Source: Pseudomonas sp. ok272
GTDB lineage: Bacteria; Pseudomonadota; Gammaproteobacteria; Pseudomonadales; Pseudomonadaceae
DNA length: 64,000 bases
Assembly: GCF_900109995.1 (NCBI RefSeq)
Contig: NZ_FOCB01000005.1
Coordinates: forward strand, 186,001-250,000
Direction of reading: 5' to 3'
The notes beneath the pieces are model-generated. The model saw only the letters and a program-made list of their open reading frames with translations. It searched no databases and had not been told where the DNA came from. Positions 10,305-17,547 of the stretch are shown piece by piece. Position 1 is the first letter of the stretch. Each line of letters begins with the position of its first letter. The translations under genes and the position numbers were made by a program.

Positions 10305-11711
10305 ATGGGCTTGAATAACCAGTGGATGCAGCGCGATCTCGCGGTGTTGTGGCATCCCTGCACCCAGATGAAAGACCACGAACAGCTGCCATTGATTCCG
10401 ATCAAGCGCGGTGAAGGCGTGTGGCTCGAAGACTTCGAAGGCAAACGCTACCTCGACGCCGTCAGCTCCTGGTGGGTCAACGTGTTTGGCCACGCCAACC
10501 CGCGCATCAACCAGCGGATCAAGGACCAGGTCGATCAACTGGAACACGTGATCCTCGCCGGCTTCAGCCATCAGCCGGTGATCGAGTTGTCCGAGCGCCT
10601 GGTCAAGATGACGCCCGAAGGCCTGACCCGGTGCTTCTACGCCGACAATGGCTCATCGTGCATCGAAGTCGCGCTGAAGATGAGCTTCCACTACTGGCTC
10701 AACCGCGGCCAACCGAACAAGAAGCGCTTCGTCACCCTGACCAACAGCTACCACGGCGAAACCATGGCCGCGATGTCGGTTGGTGACGTGCCCCTGTTCA
10801 CCGAAACCTACAAGGCGCTGCTGCTGGACACCATCAAGGTGCCGAGCCCCGATTGCTACCTTCGCCCCGAAGGCATGGGCTGGGAAGAACACTCGCGCCA
10901 TATGTTCACGGCGATGGAGGCAACCCTGGCCGAGCACCACGACACAGTCGCGGCCGTGATTGTCGAACCGCTGATCCAGGGCGCCGGCGGCATGCGCATG
11001 TATCACCCGGTGTACCTGAAGTTGCTGCGCGAGGCCTGCGACCGTTACGGCGTGCACCTGATCCATGACGAGATCGCTGTCGGTTTCGGCCGCACCGGGA
11101 CGATGTTCGCCTGCGAGCAGGCCGGGATCCGTCCAGACTTCCTGTGCCTGTCCAAGGCCCTGACCGGCGGCTATCTGCCGCTGGCGGCCTGCGTCACCAC
11201 GGACGAGGTGTACAGCGCGTTCTATGACGACTACCCGACCCTGCGGGCCTTCCTGCATTCGCACAGCTACACCGGCAACCCGCTGGCGTGTGCGGCGGCG
11301 CTGGCGACCTTGGATATTTTCGAGCACGACAACGTGATCGAAAACAACAAGGCCCTGGCCCAGCGCATGGCCACCGCCACCGCGCACCTGGTCGATCACC
11401 CGAATGTCTCGGAAGTGCGCCAGACCGGCATGGTGCTGGCCATCGAGATGGTCAAGGACAAGGCTAGCAAAGAGGCCTATCCCTGGCAGGAGCGCCGTGG
11501 CCTGAAGGTGTTCCAGCACGCCCTGGAACGTGGCGCGCTGTTGCGCCCCCTGGGCAGCGTGGTGTATTTCCTGCCGCCGTATGTCATTACCCCCGAGCAG
11601 ATCGATTTCCTGGCCGAAGTGGCCAGCGAAGGCATCGACATCGCCACCCGTGACTCGGTCAGCGTCGCGGTGCCGAAGGACTTCCACCCGGGGTTCCGCG
11701 ATCCGGGCTAA
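10305..11711 (+). CDS. bioA: adenosylmethionine-8-amino-7-oxononanoate aminotransferase
   Basis: Cytosolic PLP-dependent class-III aminotransferase of 468 residues. It uses S-adenosylmethionine as amino donor to make 7,8-diaminopelargonate in biotin synthesis. Signatures are the N-terminal LWHPCTQMKDHE, SSWWVNVFGHANPRI, SYHGETMAAMSVGD, the LIHDEIAVGFGRTG cofactor region, and the PLP lysine in CLSKALTGGYLPLA. The CTQM N-terminus separates BioA from other class-III enzymes. The other bio genes are not in this window. The ribosome site GAGGAGAAT supports the start. Confidence 0.95.
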   Translation: MGLNNQWMQRDLAVLWHPCTQMKDHEQLPLIPIKRGEGVWLEDFEGKRYLDAVSSWWVNVFGHANPRINQRIKDQVDQLEHVILAGFSHQPVIELSERLVKMTPEGLTRCFYADNGSSCIEVALKMSFHYWLNRGQPNKKRFVTLTNSYHGETMAAMSVGDVPLFTETYKALLLDTIKVPSPDCYLRPEGMGWEEHSRHMFTAMEATLAEHHDTVAAVIVEPLIQGAGGMRMYHPVYLKLLREACDRYGVHLIHDEIAVGFGRTGTMFACEQAGIRPDFLCLSKALTGGYLPLAACVTTDEVYSAFYDDYPTLRAFLHSHSYTGNPLACAAALATLDIFEHDNVIENNKALAQRMATATAHLVDHPNVSEVRQTGMVLAIEMVKDKASKEAYPWQERRGLKVFQHALERGALLRPLGSVVYFLPPYVITPEQIDFLAEVASEGIDIATRDSVSVAVPKDFHPGFRDPG

Positions 11712-11731
11712 CCGTCGCAGTTACTCCCTAA

Positions 11732-11821
11732 TGTGGGAGCGGGCTTGCTCGCGAAAGCGCAGTGTCAGTCAGCATCAATGTCGGCTGAGACGACCTCTTC
11801 GCGAGCAAGCCCGCTCCCACA
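11732..11821. repeat. REPIN
   Basis: TGTGGGAGCGGGCTTGCTCG at 11732 and its exact inverse ending at 11821 enclose a variable spacer. It lies between bioA and rsmE. Confidence 0.9.
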
Positions 11822-11879
11822 GGGGTCGTGCCGTCAGACAACCGATTCAGATGATTCACACCCTTTACAGAGACCCCGC

Positions 11880-12599
11880 ATGAGACTGTCCCGCTTCTTT
11901 ATCGATGCCCCCTTGAGCCTTGGCGAGCATGAGCTGCCCGAGGCCCAGGCGCACTACATCAGCCGCGTGCTGCGCATGGCCGAAGGCGATGCGTTGCAGG
12001 TGTTCGACGGTTCCGGCCAAGAGTTTCGCGGCACGCTGGCGGAGGTGGGCAAGAAGCGCGTGCGCGTGGCGCTGACCGAAAGCTTTGCCGGGCAAGTGGA
12101 GTCGCCGCTGCAGATCCACCTCGGCCAGGGCTTGTCCCGGGGCGAGCGGATGGATTGGGCGATCCAGAAAGCCACGGAGCTGGGCGTGAATGAGATCACC
12201 CCGATCTTCAGTGACCGCTGCGAAGTGCGGCTCAAGGACGAGCGCGCCGACAAACGCCTGCAGCACTGGCGCCAGGTGGCCATCAGCGCCTGCGAGCAAT
12301 GCGGTCGTTCACGGGTGCCGGTGATTCATCCGCCGCTGCTGCTCGCCGATTGGCTCAAGCAGGCCGACGCCGACCTCAAGCTGGTGCTGCACCCGGTGGC
12401 CGAGCCGCTGGTGAGCCACGCCAAGCCGGCAACGTTGGCGTTCCTGATCGGCCCGGAAGGTGGGTTGAGCGAGGGTGAAGTCGAACAGGCCCAAGGCGCC
12501 GGCTTCCATGCCGCCCGCCTCGGCCCACGGGTGCTGCGCACCGAGACCGCGCCGGTGGTGGCGCTGGCGGTGGCCCAGCAGTTGTGGGGCGACTTCTAA
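11880..12599 (+). CDS. rsmE: 16S rRNA (uracil-1498-N3)-methyltransferase
   Basis: SPOUT-class rRNA methyltransferase of 239 residues that methylates U1498 of 16S rRNA. The frame is open from 11733, through REP sequence, but the family start is MRLSRFFIDAPL at 11880. HYISRVLRMAEGD is the N-terminal RNA-binding domain. QKATELGVNEITPIFSDRC and LIGPEGGLSEGEVEQA (about residue 185 on) plus LGPRVLRTETAPVVAL form the knotted SAM-binding site. Single gene downstream of bioA, as in P. aeruginosa. Confidence 0.96.
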   Translation: MRLSRFFIDAPLSLGEHELPEAQAHYISRVLRMAEGDALQVFDGSGQEFRGTLAEVGKKRVRVALTESFAGQVESPLQIHLGQGLSRGERMDWAIQKATELGVNEITPIFSDRCEVRLKDERADKRLQHWRQVAISACEQCGRSRVPVIHPPLLLADWLKQADADLKLVLHPVAEPLVSHAKPATLAFLIGPEGGLSEGEVEQAQGAGFHAARLGPRVLRTETAPVVALAVAQQLWGDF

Positions 12600-12632
12600 C
12601 CCCACCTGGCAAACCCAATCAAAACGGTGGGC

Positions 12633-12646
12633 GCGGGCAAGCCCGC
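12633..12646. repeat. solitary REP-like palindrome
   Basis: GCGGGCAAGCCCGC resembles a REP core without a partner arm, between convergent rsmE and the binding-protein gene. Confidence 0.35.
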
Positions 12647-12663
12647 ACATGGGGATTGGTGGC

Positions 12664-13566
12664 TTACTCCACCGGATCACTCGTCGGCTTGGCGATGATG
12701 GCCTTGAGTTCGGCGGTCATCGGGAACTCCAGGTTCAAGCCTTTCGGTGGGATTGGCTGCTCGAACCAGCGCTGGTAGATGCTGTTGATTTGCCCCGAGC
12801 TGTACAGGTCGGCCAGCGTGCCGTTGACCAGCGCGAGGAACTGCGGATCATCCTTGCGCACCATGCAGCTGTAGATTTCACGCGACTGTTCTTGCCCCAC
12901 CACCACCCACTTGTGCGGGTCGCGGGCCTTGGCGCGTTCGCCGTAGAGCAGCGCGTCGTCCATGTAGAACGCCGCGGCCCGGCCGGTCTCCAGCATCTTG
13001 AAGGCTTCGCCGTGGTCCTTGGCGCTGATCACGAACATGTTGACCTTGTTCTCGACGTTGTAGCTCTTGAGGTAGCGCTCATTGGTGGTGCCGGCAGTGG
13101 TCACCACGTTCTTGCCGCGCAGGTCGTCAAAGCCCTTGATGCCGCTGTCGTTGGCGGTCAGCAACTGGCCCTTGACGTAGATGAAGCCGTAGGAGAACGC
13201 CACCTGCTTCTGGCGTTCGGCCGTGACCCCGGTGGAGCCACATTCCAGGTCGACGGTGCCGTTCTGCACCAGCGGGATGCGGGTTTGCGAGGTCACCAGG
13301 TTGTACTTCACCTTGAGCTCGGGCAACGCCAGCTTCTGCTGGATCCGTTCGACGATCTTTGCCGCCAGCTCCACCGAATAGCCCATCGGCCGACCCGAGT
13401 TATCCCCCACGTAGGAGAACGGCACCGAGGCGTCGCGATACCCCAGGGTGATGGCGTGGCTACCGGCGATTTTACTCAAGGTAGGCCCCAGCGACGCCTC
13501 ATTGGCCTGGGCGTGAGCGCCTAGCAGCAGGCCCAGGGTGCAGCCGAGCAACGTGATCTTATGCAT
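12664..13566 (-). CDS. periplasmic amino-acid-binding protein (GltI/AatJ-like)
   Basis: Extracellular solute-binding protein of 300 residues. The start at 13566 gives a signal peptide MHKITLLGCTLGLLLGAHA. Mature motifs GYRDASVPFSYVGDNSGRPM, MGYSVELAAKIVE, VDLECGSTGVTAERQKQ and FMDDALLYGERA-like segments match glutamate/aspartate-type binding proteins. It is the last gene of a three-gene unit with ridA and a DadA-like oxidase. No permease or ATPase gene accompanies it, so it must borrow a transporter or act as a sensor. Ligand specificity is inferred only. Confidence 0.85.
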   Translation of the reverse strand: MHKITLLGCTLGLLLGAHAQANEASLGPTLSKIAGSHAITLGYRDASVPFSYVGDNSGRPMGYSVELAAKIVERIQQKLALPELKVKYNLVTSQTRIPLVQNGTVDLECGSTGVTAERQKQVAFSYGFIYVKGQLLTANDSGIKGFDDLRGKNVVTTAGTTNERYLKSYNVENKVNMFVISAKDHGEAFKMLETGRAAAFYMDDALLYGERAKARDPHKWVVVGQEQSREIYSCMVRKDDPQFLALVNGTLADLYSSGQINSIYQRWFEQPIPPKGLNLEFPMTAELKAIIAKPTSDPVE

Positions 13567-13592
13567 TGTTATTCTCCGTTGTGGGTAAGTGT

Positions 13593-13943
13593 TCAGCGGC
13601 GTACGGCAATGACGGTGATTTCCACCAACACCTGCGCACGGGCCAGTTCGGCCTGTACGGTGGTGCGGGTCGGTGCCTGGCCCGGCGACAACCACGCGGA
13701 CCAGACGTCGTTCATCGCGGCAAAATCCCGGCCAATGTCTTTGAGGTAGATCGTCGCACTGAGCAGATGATCCTTGTCGCTGCCGGCTTCGGCCAACAGG
13801 GCGTCGATCTTGGCCAGCACTTCGCGGGTCTGCTGGTGGATATCGACGCTGTCCCCCGGCACCTGGCCGGAGAGGAAGACCAGGTCCGCCAGGGTCACGG
13901 CCCCCGACAGGCGCGGATTGACGTTGATACGGGTGATGTTCAT
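13593..13943 (-). CDS. RidA-family enamine/imine deaminase
   Basis: Protein of 116 residues with the YjgF/RidA fold. LADLVFLSGQVPGD and the C-terminal RTTVQAELARAQVLVEI contain the conserved Arg and Glu of the family. RidA proteins form trimers and hydrolyse reactive imines released by PLP or flavin enzymes. Lying 27 bases after a DadA-like flavin oxidase, it most likely clears the imino acid that oxidase makes. It is one of several RidA paralogues expected in the genome, so no symbol is given. Confidence 0.9.
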   Translation of the reverse strand: MNITRINVNPRLSGAVTLADLVFLSGQVPGDSVDIHQQTREVLAKIDALLAEAGSDKDHLLSATIYLKDIGRDFAAMNDVWSAWLSPGQAPTRTTVQAELARAQVLVEITVIAVRR

Positions 13944-13970
13944 GGGACGCTCCAGATTAAGGGGAAAAAG

Positions 13971-15212
13971 TCAGGCCACGCGCGGCATCAGGCCATCGAG
14001 GCCAATGGACGGTGGACGCTGGCTGATCAACTCGCCCAGCACCTGCGCACTGCCGCAGGCCAGGGTGAACCCCAGCGCACCATGGCCGAGGTTGAGCCAC
14101 AGATTGCTGTAGGCCGTGGCCCCGACCAGCGGCACGCCGCTCGGCGTCGCCGGACGCATGCCGGCCCACTCGACGGCGCCGTCGTAGTCGCCGGCCAGGG
14201 GAAAGGTGTCGCGGGCCTGGCGCTTGATCAGGGCCAGGCGCTTGGGGTCCAGGGAGGGGTCGAAGCCAACAATGTCGACCATCGCCGCCACGCGCAGTTG
14301 CTGGCCCAGGCGGGCAAACACAATCTTGCGGTCATAGTCGGTGATGCTCAGCTCCGGCGCCCGGTGTTCAGGGCCAATCGGTACCGTCAGGCTGTAGCCC
14401 TTGAGCGGATACAGCGGCAACTTCAGCCCCGGCAAGGCCAGCGCGCCGCTGCGGTAACCGGCCGCGATCACCAGCTTTTCCACGGGCACGACCTGCGTGC
14501 CCAACTCAATGGCCTGCACCGTGCGGTTGGCATGGCGAATGCCGGTCACGGCGCGCCCAAGCAGGAACTGGCAACGCCCCGAAGCCTTGAGTTGTTCGAC
14601 CAGGCGCAGGCAGAAGGCATGGCAATCGCCAACTTCTTCATCGGGCGTGTAGATGCCGCCCACCAGCCCCGCGCCGGCCAGTACCGGCTCCAGGCTGGCG
14701 CACTCGGTTTGCGACAACACCAACTGCAACCGGGAGTCGGCCAGGCTCTGGCGTGCATGTTCAAAGCTGTAGGGGTCGCGAAAGGTCACCAGCTTGCCGT
14801 TGCACCGCCAGGCGAAGTCACCGAACCCGGGCTCTTCGCGCCAGTGCGCGAGGGTGCGCTGGCTCAACAACGCCAGGCGCAGCAGATGCGCGGCGTTCTG
14901 GCGGTTGACCGAACGGCGGCAGGCGCCGAGGAAGGCCGCCATCCAGCGCCATTGCGCCGGGTCGAACCGCGGGCGCAGCTTCAACGGCGAATCACCGCGC
15001 AGCATCCAGCCGAGGGCCTGCTTCGGCACGCCGGCATCGGCCAGCGGCGTTACATAGCGGTAGGACAACTGCCCGCCGTTGGCGAAGCTGGCCTCACTGC
15101 CCAGGTCATCGCGGGCGTCCACCAGCGTAACCTCGAAACCCTCGCGCACCAGCGCATAGGCCGACGCCAGGCCGATCACACCACCGCCGATGATACAAAC
15201 TCGCTGAGCCAT
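13971..15212 (-). CDS. FAD-dependent D-amino-acid dehydrogenase-like oxidoreductase (DadA family)
   Basis: Flavoprotein of 413 residues. The N-terminal VCIIGGGVIGLASAYALVRE motif is an ADP-binding Rossmann fold, followed by VTLVDARDDLGSEASFANGG, a DadA-family signature. The C-terminal GMRPATPSGVPLVGATAYSN and LNLGHGALGFTLACGSA close the FAD site. It would oxidise an amino acid to an imino acid at the membrane face. First gene of a unit with ridA and a binding protein, divergent from a LysR regulator that likely controls it. It is separate from the alanine-catabolic dadA-dadX pair; substrate unknown. Confidence 0.88.
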   Translation of the reverse strand: MAQRVCIIGGGVIGLASAYALVREGFEVTLVDARDDLGSEASFANGGQLSYRYVTPLADAGVPKQALGWMLRGDSPLKLRPRFDPAQWRWMAAFLGACRRSVNRQNAAHLLRLALLSQRTLAHWREEPGFGDFAWRCNGKLVTFRDPYSFEHARQSLADSRLQLVLSQTECASLEPVLAGAGLVGGIYTPDEEVGDCHAFCLRLVEQLKASGRCQFLLGRAVTGIRHANRTVQAIELGTQVVPVEKLVIAAGYRSGALALPGLKLPLYPLKGYSLTVPIGPEHRAPELSITDYDRKIVFARLGQQLRVAAMVDIVGFDPSLDPKRLALIKRQARDTFPLAGDYDGAVEWAGMRPATPSGVPLVGATAYSNLWLNLGHGALGFTLACGSAQVLGELISQRPPSIGLDGLMPRVA

Positions 15213-15294
15213 GTCAGTCCTTAAAGCGTTGTTTAGACATGTCCGAGATTAGGGCCAGGTGACAGGTGGCGAACAATGAATAAAGATGGCTAAC

Positions 15295-15313
15295 CCATAA
15301 ACAAAGGTTATGG
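15295..15313. promoter_or_regulatory. LysR-type operator (T-N11-A dyad)
   Basis: CCATAA-N7-TTATGG is a perfect dyad that contains the T-N11-A signature of LysR binding sites. It lies eight bases before the lysR start and within the 108-base gap to the divergent oxidase gene, so it fits autorepression plus control of the oxidase unit. Confidence 0.6.
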
Positions 15314-15320
15314 ACTGCTC

Positions 15321-16238
15321 ATGCGCCTTCGCCACATCGAGATCTTCCAGGCCATCCGCCAGACCGGCTCCGTCAGCGCGGCCGCGCAATTGCTCCACGT
15401 GTCCCAGCCGGCCGTGACCAAGGTCCTGCAGCACGCCGAGCAACAACTGGGGTTCCCCTTGTTCTTGCGGGTGCGGGGCAAGTTGCAGGCAACGCCCGAG
15501 GCGCTGGAGCTGGAGCGCGAAGTCGACAAAGTCACCGAAAGCCTGCAAGGGGTGCGGCGCCTGGCCCAGAGCCTGCGCCGCGCACCGGGCCACAGCGTGC
15601 GCCTCGGCGCGACACCGGCGCTGGCCCTGTCGCTGCTGCCACCGGCGATTCATGAGTGGACCGGGCGTTACCCCGATATCGTCTGCGAACTGTCGAGCGC
15701 CCACAGCCGCGAACTGGTGCAGAACCTGTTGATGCGCGAAATCGACGTCGCCCTGACCCTGCAATTGCCCGATCACCCGGGGCTCAAGGCCCAGGCGCTG
15801 GCATCCGGGGTGCTGGTGGCCCTGGCGCCAATCGGCTATTGGCCGGATAAAGACGTCGGCACGCCACTGCCGTTGATGGCCCTGAGCGACGCGCCGTTCA
15901 TTGGCCTGTCCAGCAGCGATCCGCTGTCGACGCGCCTGGACCGCTACTTGGAAAACGTCCAGCCACCGCCCCGGGTGAGCATCGCGGTGCAGACCTACTC
16001 ACTGGCCAGGGCCATGGTCGAATCCGGCGCCGGGCTGACGGTGATCGACCCGTTCACCGCCCTCGGCGCCTCGCCCGGCACCACCGCCATCCGCCCCCTG
16101 GCGCCACCGCTGCCGATCACCTTGTACGCGATCACCCGCGCCGATGAGCCACCGCCCCACACCGTGAGCGAGCTGATGGCCATTTTCAGCCGTCGCGCGC
16201 AGGAGCAGTTGGATCGGTTGCTCGGGCATACCGGGTAA
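15321..16238 (+). CDS. LysR-family transcriptional regulator
   Basis: Regulator of 305 residues with an N-terminal winged helix-turn-helix (LRHIEIFQAIRQTGSVSAAA, then QLLHVSQPAVTKVLQHAEQQ) and a C-terminal periplasmic-binding-protein-like effector domain. The effector domain contains the usual LRLGATPALALSLLPPAI-type strand. It is divergent from a DadA-like oxidase/RidA/binding-protein unit and probably regulates it in response to an amino acid. A T-N11-A dyad lies right at its start. Confidence 0.92.
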   Translation: MRLRHIEIFQAIRQTGSVSAAAQLLHVSQPAVTKVLQHAEQQLGFPLFLRVRGKLQATPEALELEREVDKVTESLQGVRRLAQSLRRAPGHSVRLGATPALALSLLPPAIHEWTGRYPDIVCELSSAHSRELVQNLLMREIDVALTLQLPDHPGLKAQALASGVLVALAPIGYWPDKDVGTPLPLMALSDAPFIGLSSSDPLSTRLDRYLENVQPPPRVSIAVQTYSLARAMVESGAGLTVIDPFTALGASPGTTAIRPLAPPLPITLYAITRADEPPPHTVSELMAIFSRRAQEQLDRLLGHTG

Positions 16239-16242
16239 TCAT

Positions 16243-16332
16243 TGTGGGAGCGGGCTTGCTCGCGAAGACGTCAGCACAGTCGACGACGAAATTGACGGCG
16301 CTGACGCTTTCGCGAGCAAGCCCGCTCCCACA
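16243..16332. repeat. REPIN
   Basis: TGTGGGAGCGGGCTTGCTCG and its exact inverse flank a 40-base spacer, between convergent lysR and the hemolysin-III gene. Confidence 0.9.
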
Positions 16333-16343
16333 AGGGGTTGGGG

Positions 16344-16961
16344 TTACAACACGTAGTACAAGATCGCGACGAAGTGCAGTAGGCTGCCGGCGATCACGAA
16401 CAGGTGCCAGATCCCGTGGGCATGGCGCAGCCGGCTGTCGAGGGCAAAGAAGATGATGCCCACGGTGTAGAACACCCCACCCGCCGCCAACCAGATAAAG
16501 CCGGCCATCCCCAGCGCCGCGATCAACGGCTTGATCGCCACCAGCACGATCCAGCCCATCACCGCGTAGATCACGATCGACAGGATCCGCGCCTCGGACC
16601 GTGGCTTGATCTCCTGCAGCATGCCGATCAGCGCCAGCCCCCAGACAATCCCGAACAGCGTCCAGCCCCACGGCCCGCGCAGGGTCACCAGGCAAAACGG
16701 CGTGTAGCTGCCGGCGATCAGCAGGTAGATCGACAGGTGATCGACCTTCTGCATGATCACCTTCGCCCGCCCGCGCACGCTGTGATACACCGTCGACACG
16801 CTGTACAGCGTCAACAACGTCACCCCATAGATCGCCACGCTGACAATCTTCCAGGGGTTAGCGTCCAGGCTGGCAATCACCAGTAACCACACCACCCCGA
16901 CAAACGCCGCCACCGCCCCGAGCAAATGGCTCCAGGCGTTGAATCTTTCCCCGTGATACAT
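16344..16961 (-). CDS. hemolysin III / TrhA (PAQR-like) membrane protein
   Basis: Integral inner-membrane protein of 205 residues with about seven helices. Conserved histidines in the N-terminal GERFNAWSHLLGA, in TVYHSVRG and in HAHGIWHLFVIAGSLLHF near the C-terminus mark the bacterial PAQR/hemolysin-III family, whose members are linked to membrane fluidity and possible zinc-dependent lipid hydrolysis. Despite the old name, haemolysis is not expected. Single gene. Confidence 0.92.
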   Translation of the reverse strand: MYHGERFNAWSHLLGAVAAFVGVVWLLVIASLDANPWKIVSVAIYGVTLLTLYSVSTVYHSVRGRAKVIMQKVDHLSIYLLIAGSYTPFCLVTLRGPWGWTLFGIVWGLALIGMLQEIKPRSEARILSIVIYAVMGWIVLVAIKPLIAALGMAGFIWLAAGGVFYTVGIIFFALDSRLRHAHGIWHLFVIAGSLLHFVAILYYVL

Positions 16962-17041
16962 CTGCCTTCACCTCCGGATCACTGCAACGGCCTGCAAGGC
17001 TCAGGCTTGCAGCGTGAAAGCGCATTTCCAATCGTTCCCCA

Positions 17042-17068
17042 AAAGGGACTGATAGGTCCCTTTTGGGG
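17042..17068 (-). terminator. candidate terminator after chpC
   Basis: On the plus strand CCAAAAGGGAC pairs with GTCCCTTTTGG around a TGATAG loop, directly after the chpC stop. The stem is perfect; T-rich tracts are inside the stem rather than after it. Confidence 0.6.
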
Positions 17069-17073
17069 GCTTA

Positions 17074-17547
17074 TCAAGACAACCCCGTTTCCACCACCAG
17101 CCCGGCGTCTACCAACAACGCCTCCAGCGCCAGCAAGTCCGGGACTTTGGCCACCTGTTCCGCCACTTGCACGGCGGCCTTTTCCAGGGCGCACAGCGGC
17201 ACGTCGACGTAGCTCAACTGGCTGTCGAGCTTGCACGAGCGCGGGATGCCCTGGACCAGCAGGGCGATGAACTTGAGGTCCGGGCGGCCGCTGAGGGTGT
17301 TGAGGATGACGATGCGGGCGCGTTCGCCGATCACGGTCTTTTGCCCGCACGCCGACTCGAAGCTGAGCAGCGGGATCTGCCGGTCGCGCCAGTTCACCAG
17401 GCCCAGGTACCAGGGCGGCGAGTCGAGGTCGAAGGTGCTGCGCTGGTAGTCGATCAGCTCGGCGACCGCGACGTTGGGCAGGATCAGGGTGCGGTCGGCC
17501 AGGGGCAGCAGCAGGCCGGTCAGGTTGCTGGCGCGATGCTCAAGCAT
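17074..17547 (-). CDS. chpC: CheW-like adaptor ChpC of the Pil-Chp system
   Basis: CheW-domain protein of 157 residues. The start at 17547 (MLEHRASNLTGLLLPLADRT) overlaps the chpA stop by eight bases, indicating coupling. VAVAELIDYQ, YLGLVNWRDRQIPLLSFE and RIVILNTL are CheW-fold strands that would bridge a chemoreceptor and the ChpA kinase. In P. aeruginosa chpC closes the same cluster; there it is dispensable for twitching. A hairpin-like AAGGGACC...GGTCCCTTTTGGGG stretch at about 17040-17068 lies just after the stop. Confidence 0.88.
   Translation of the reverse strand: MLEHRASNLTGLLLPLADRTLILPNVAVAELIDYQRSTFDLDSPPWYLGLVNWRDRQIPLLSFESACGQKTVIGERARIVILNTLSGRPDLKFIALLVQGIPRSCKLDSQLSYVDVPLCALEKAAVQVAEQVAKVPDLLALEALLVDAGLVVETGLS

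Noticed and set aside
13566..15224. 552-codon plus-strand frame opposite the DadA-like, RidA and binding-protein genes
   Set aside because: Composition is that of an antisense shadow (Gln/Ala/Arg/His-rich), and it crosses three well-supported genes.
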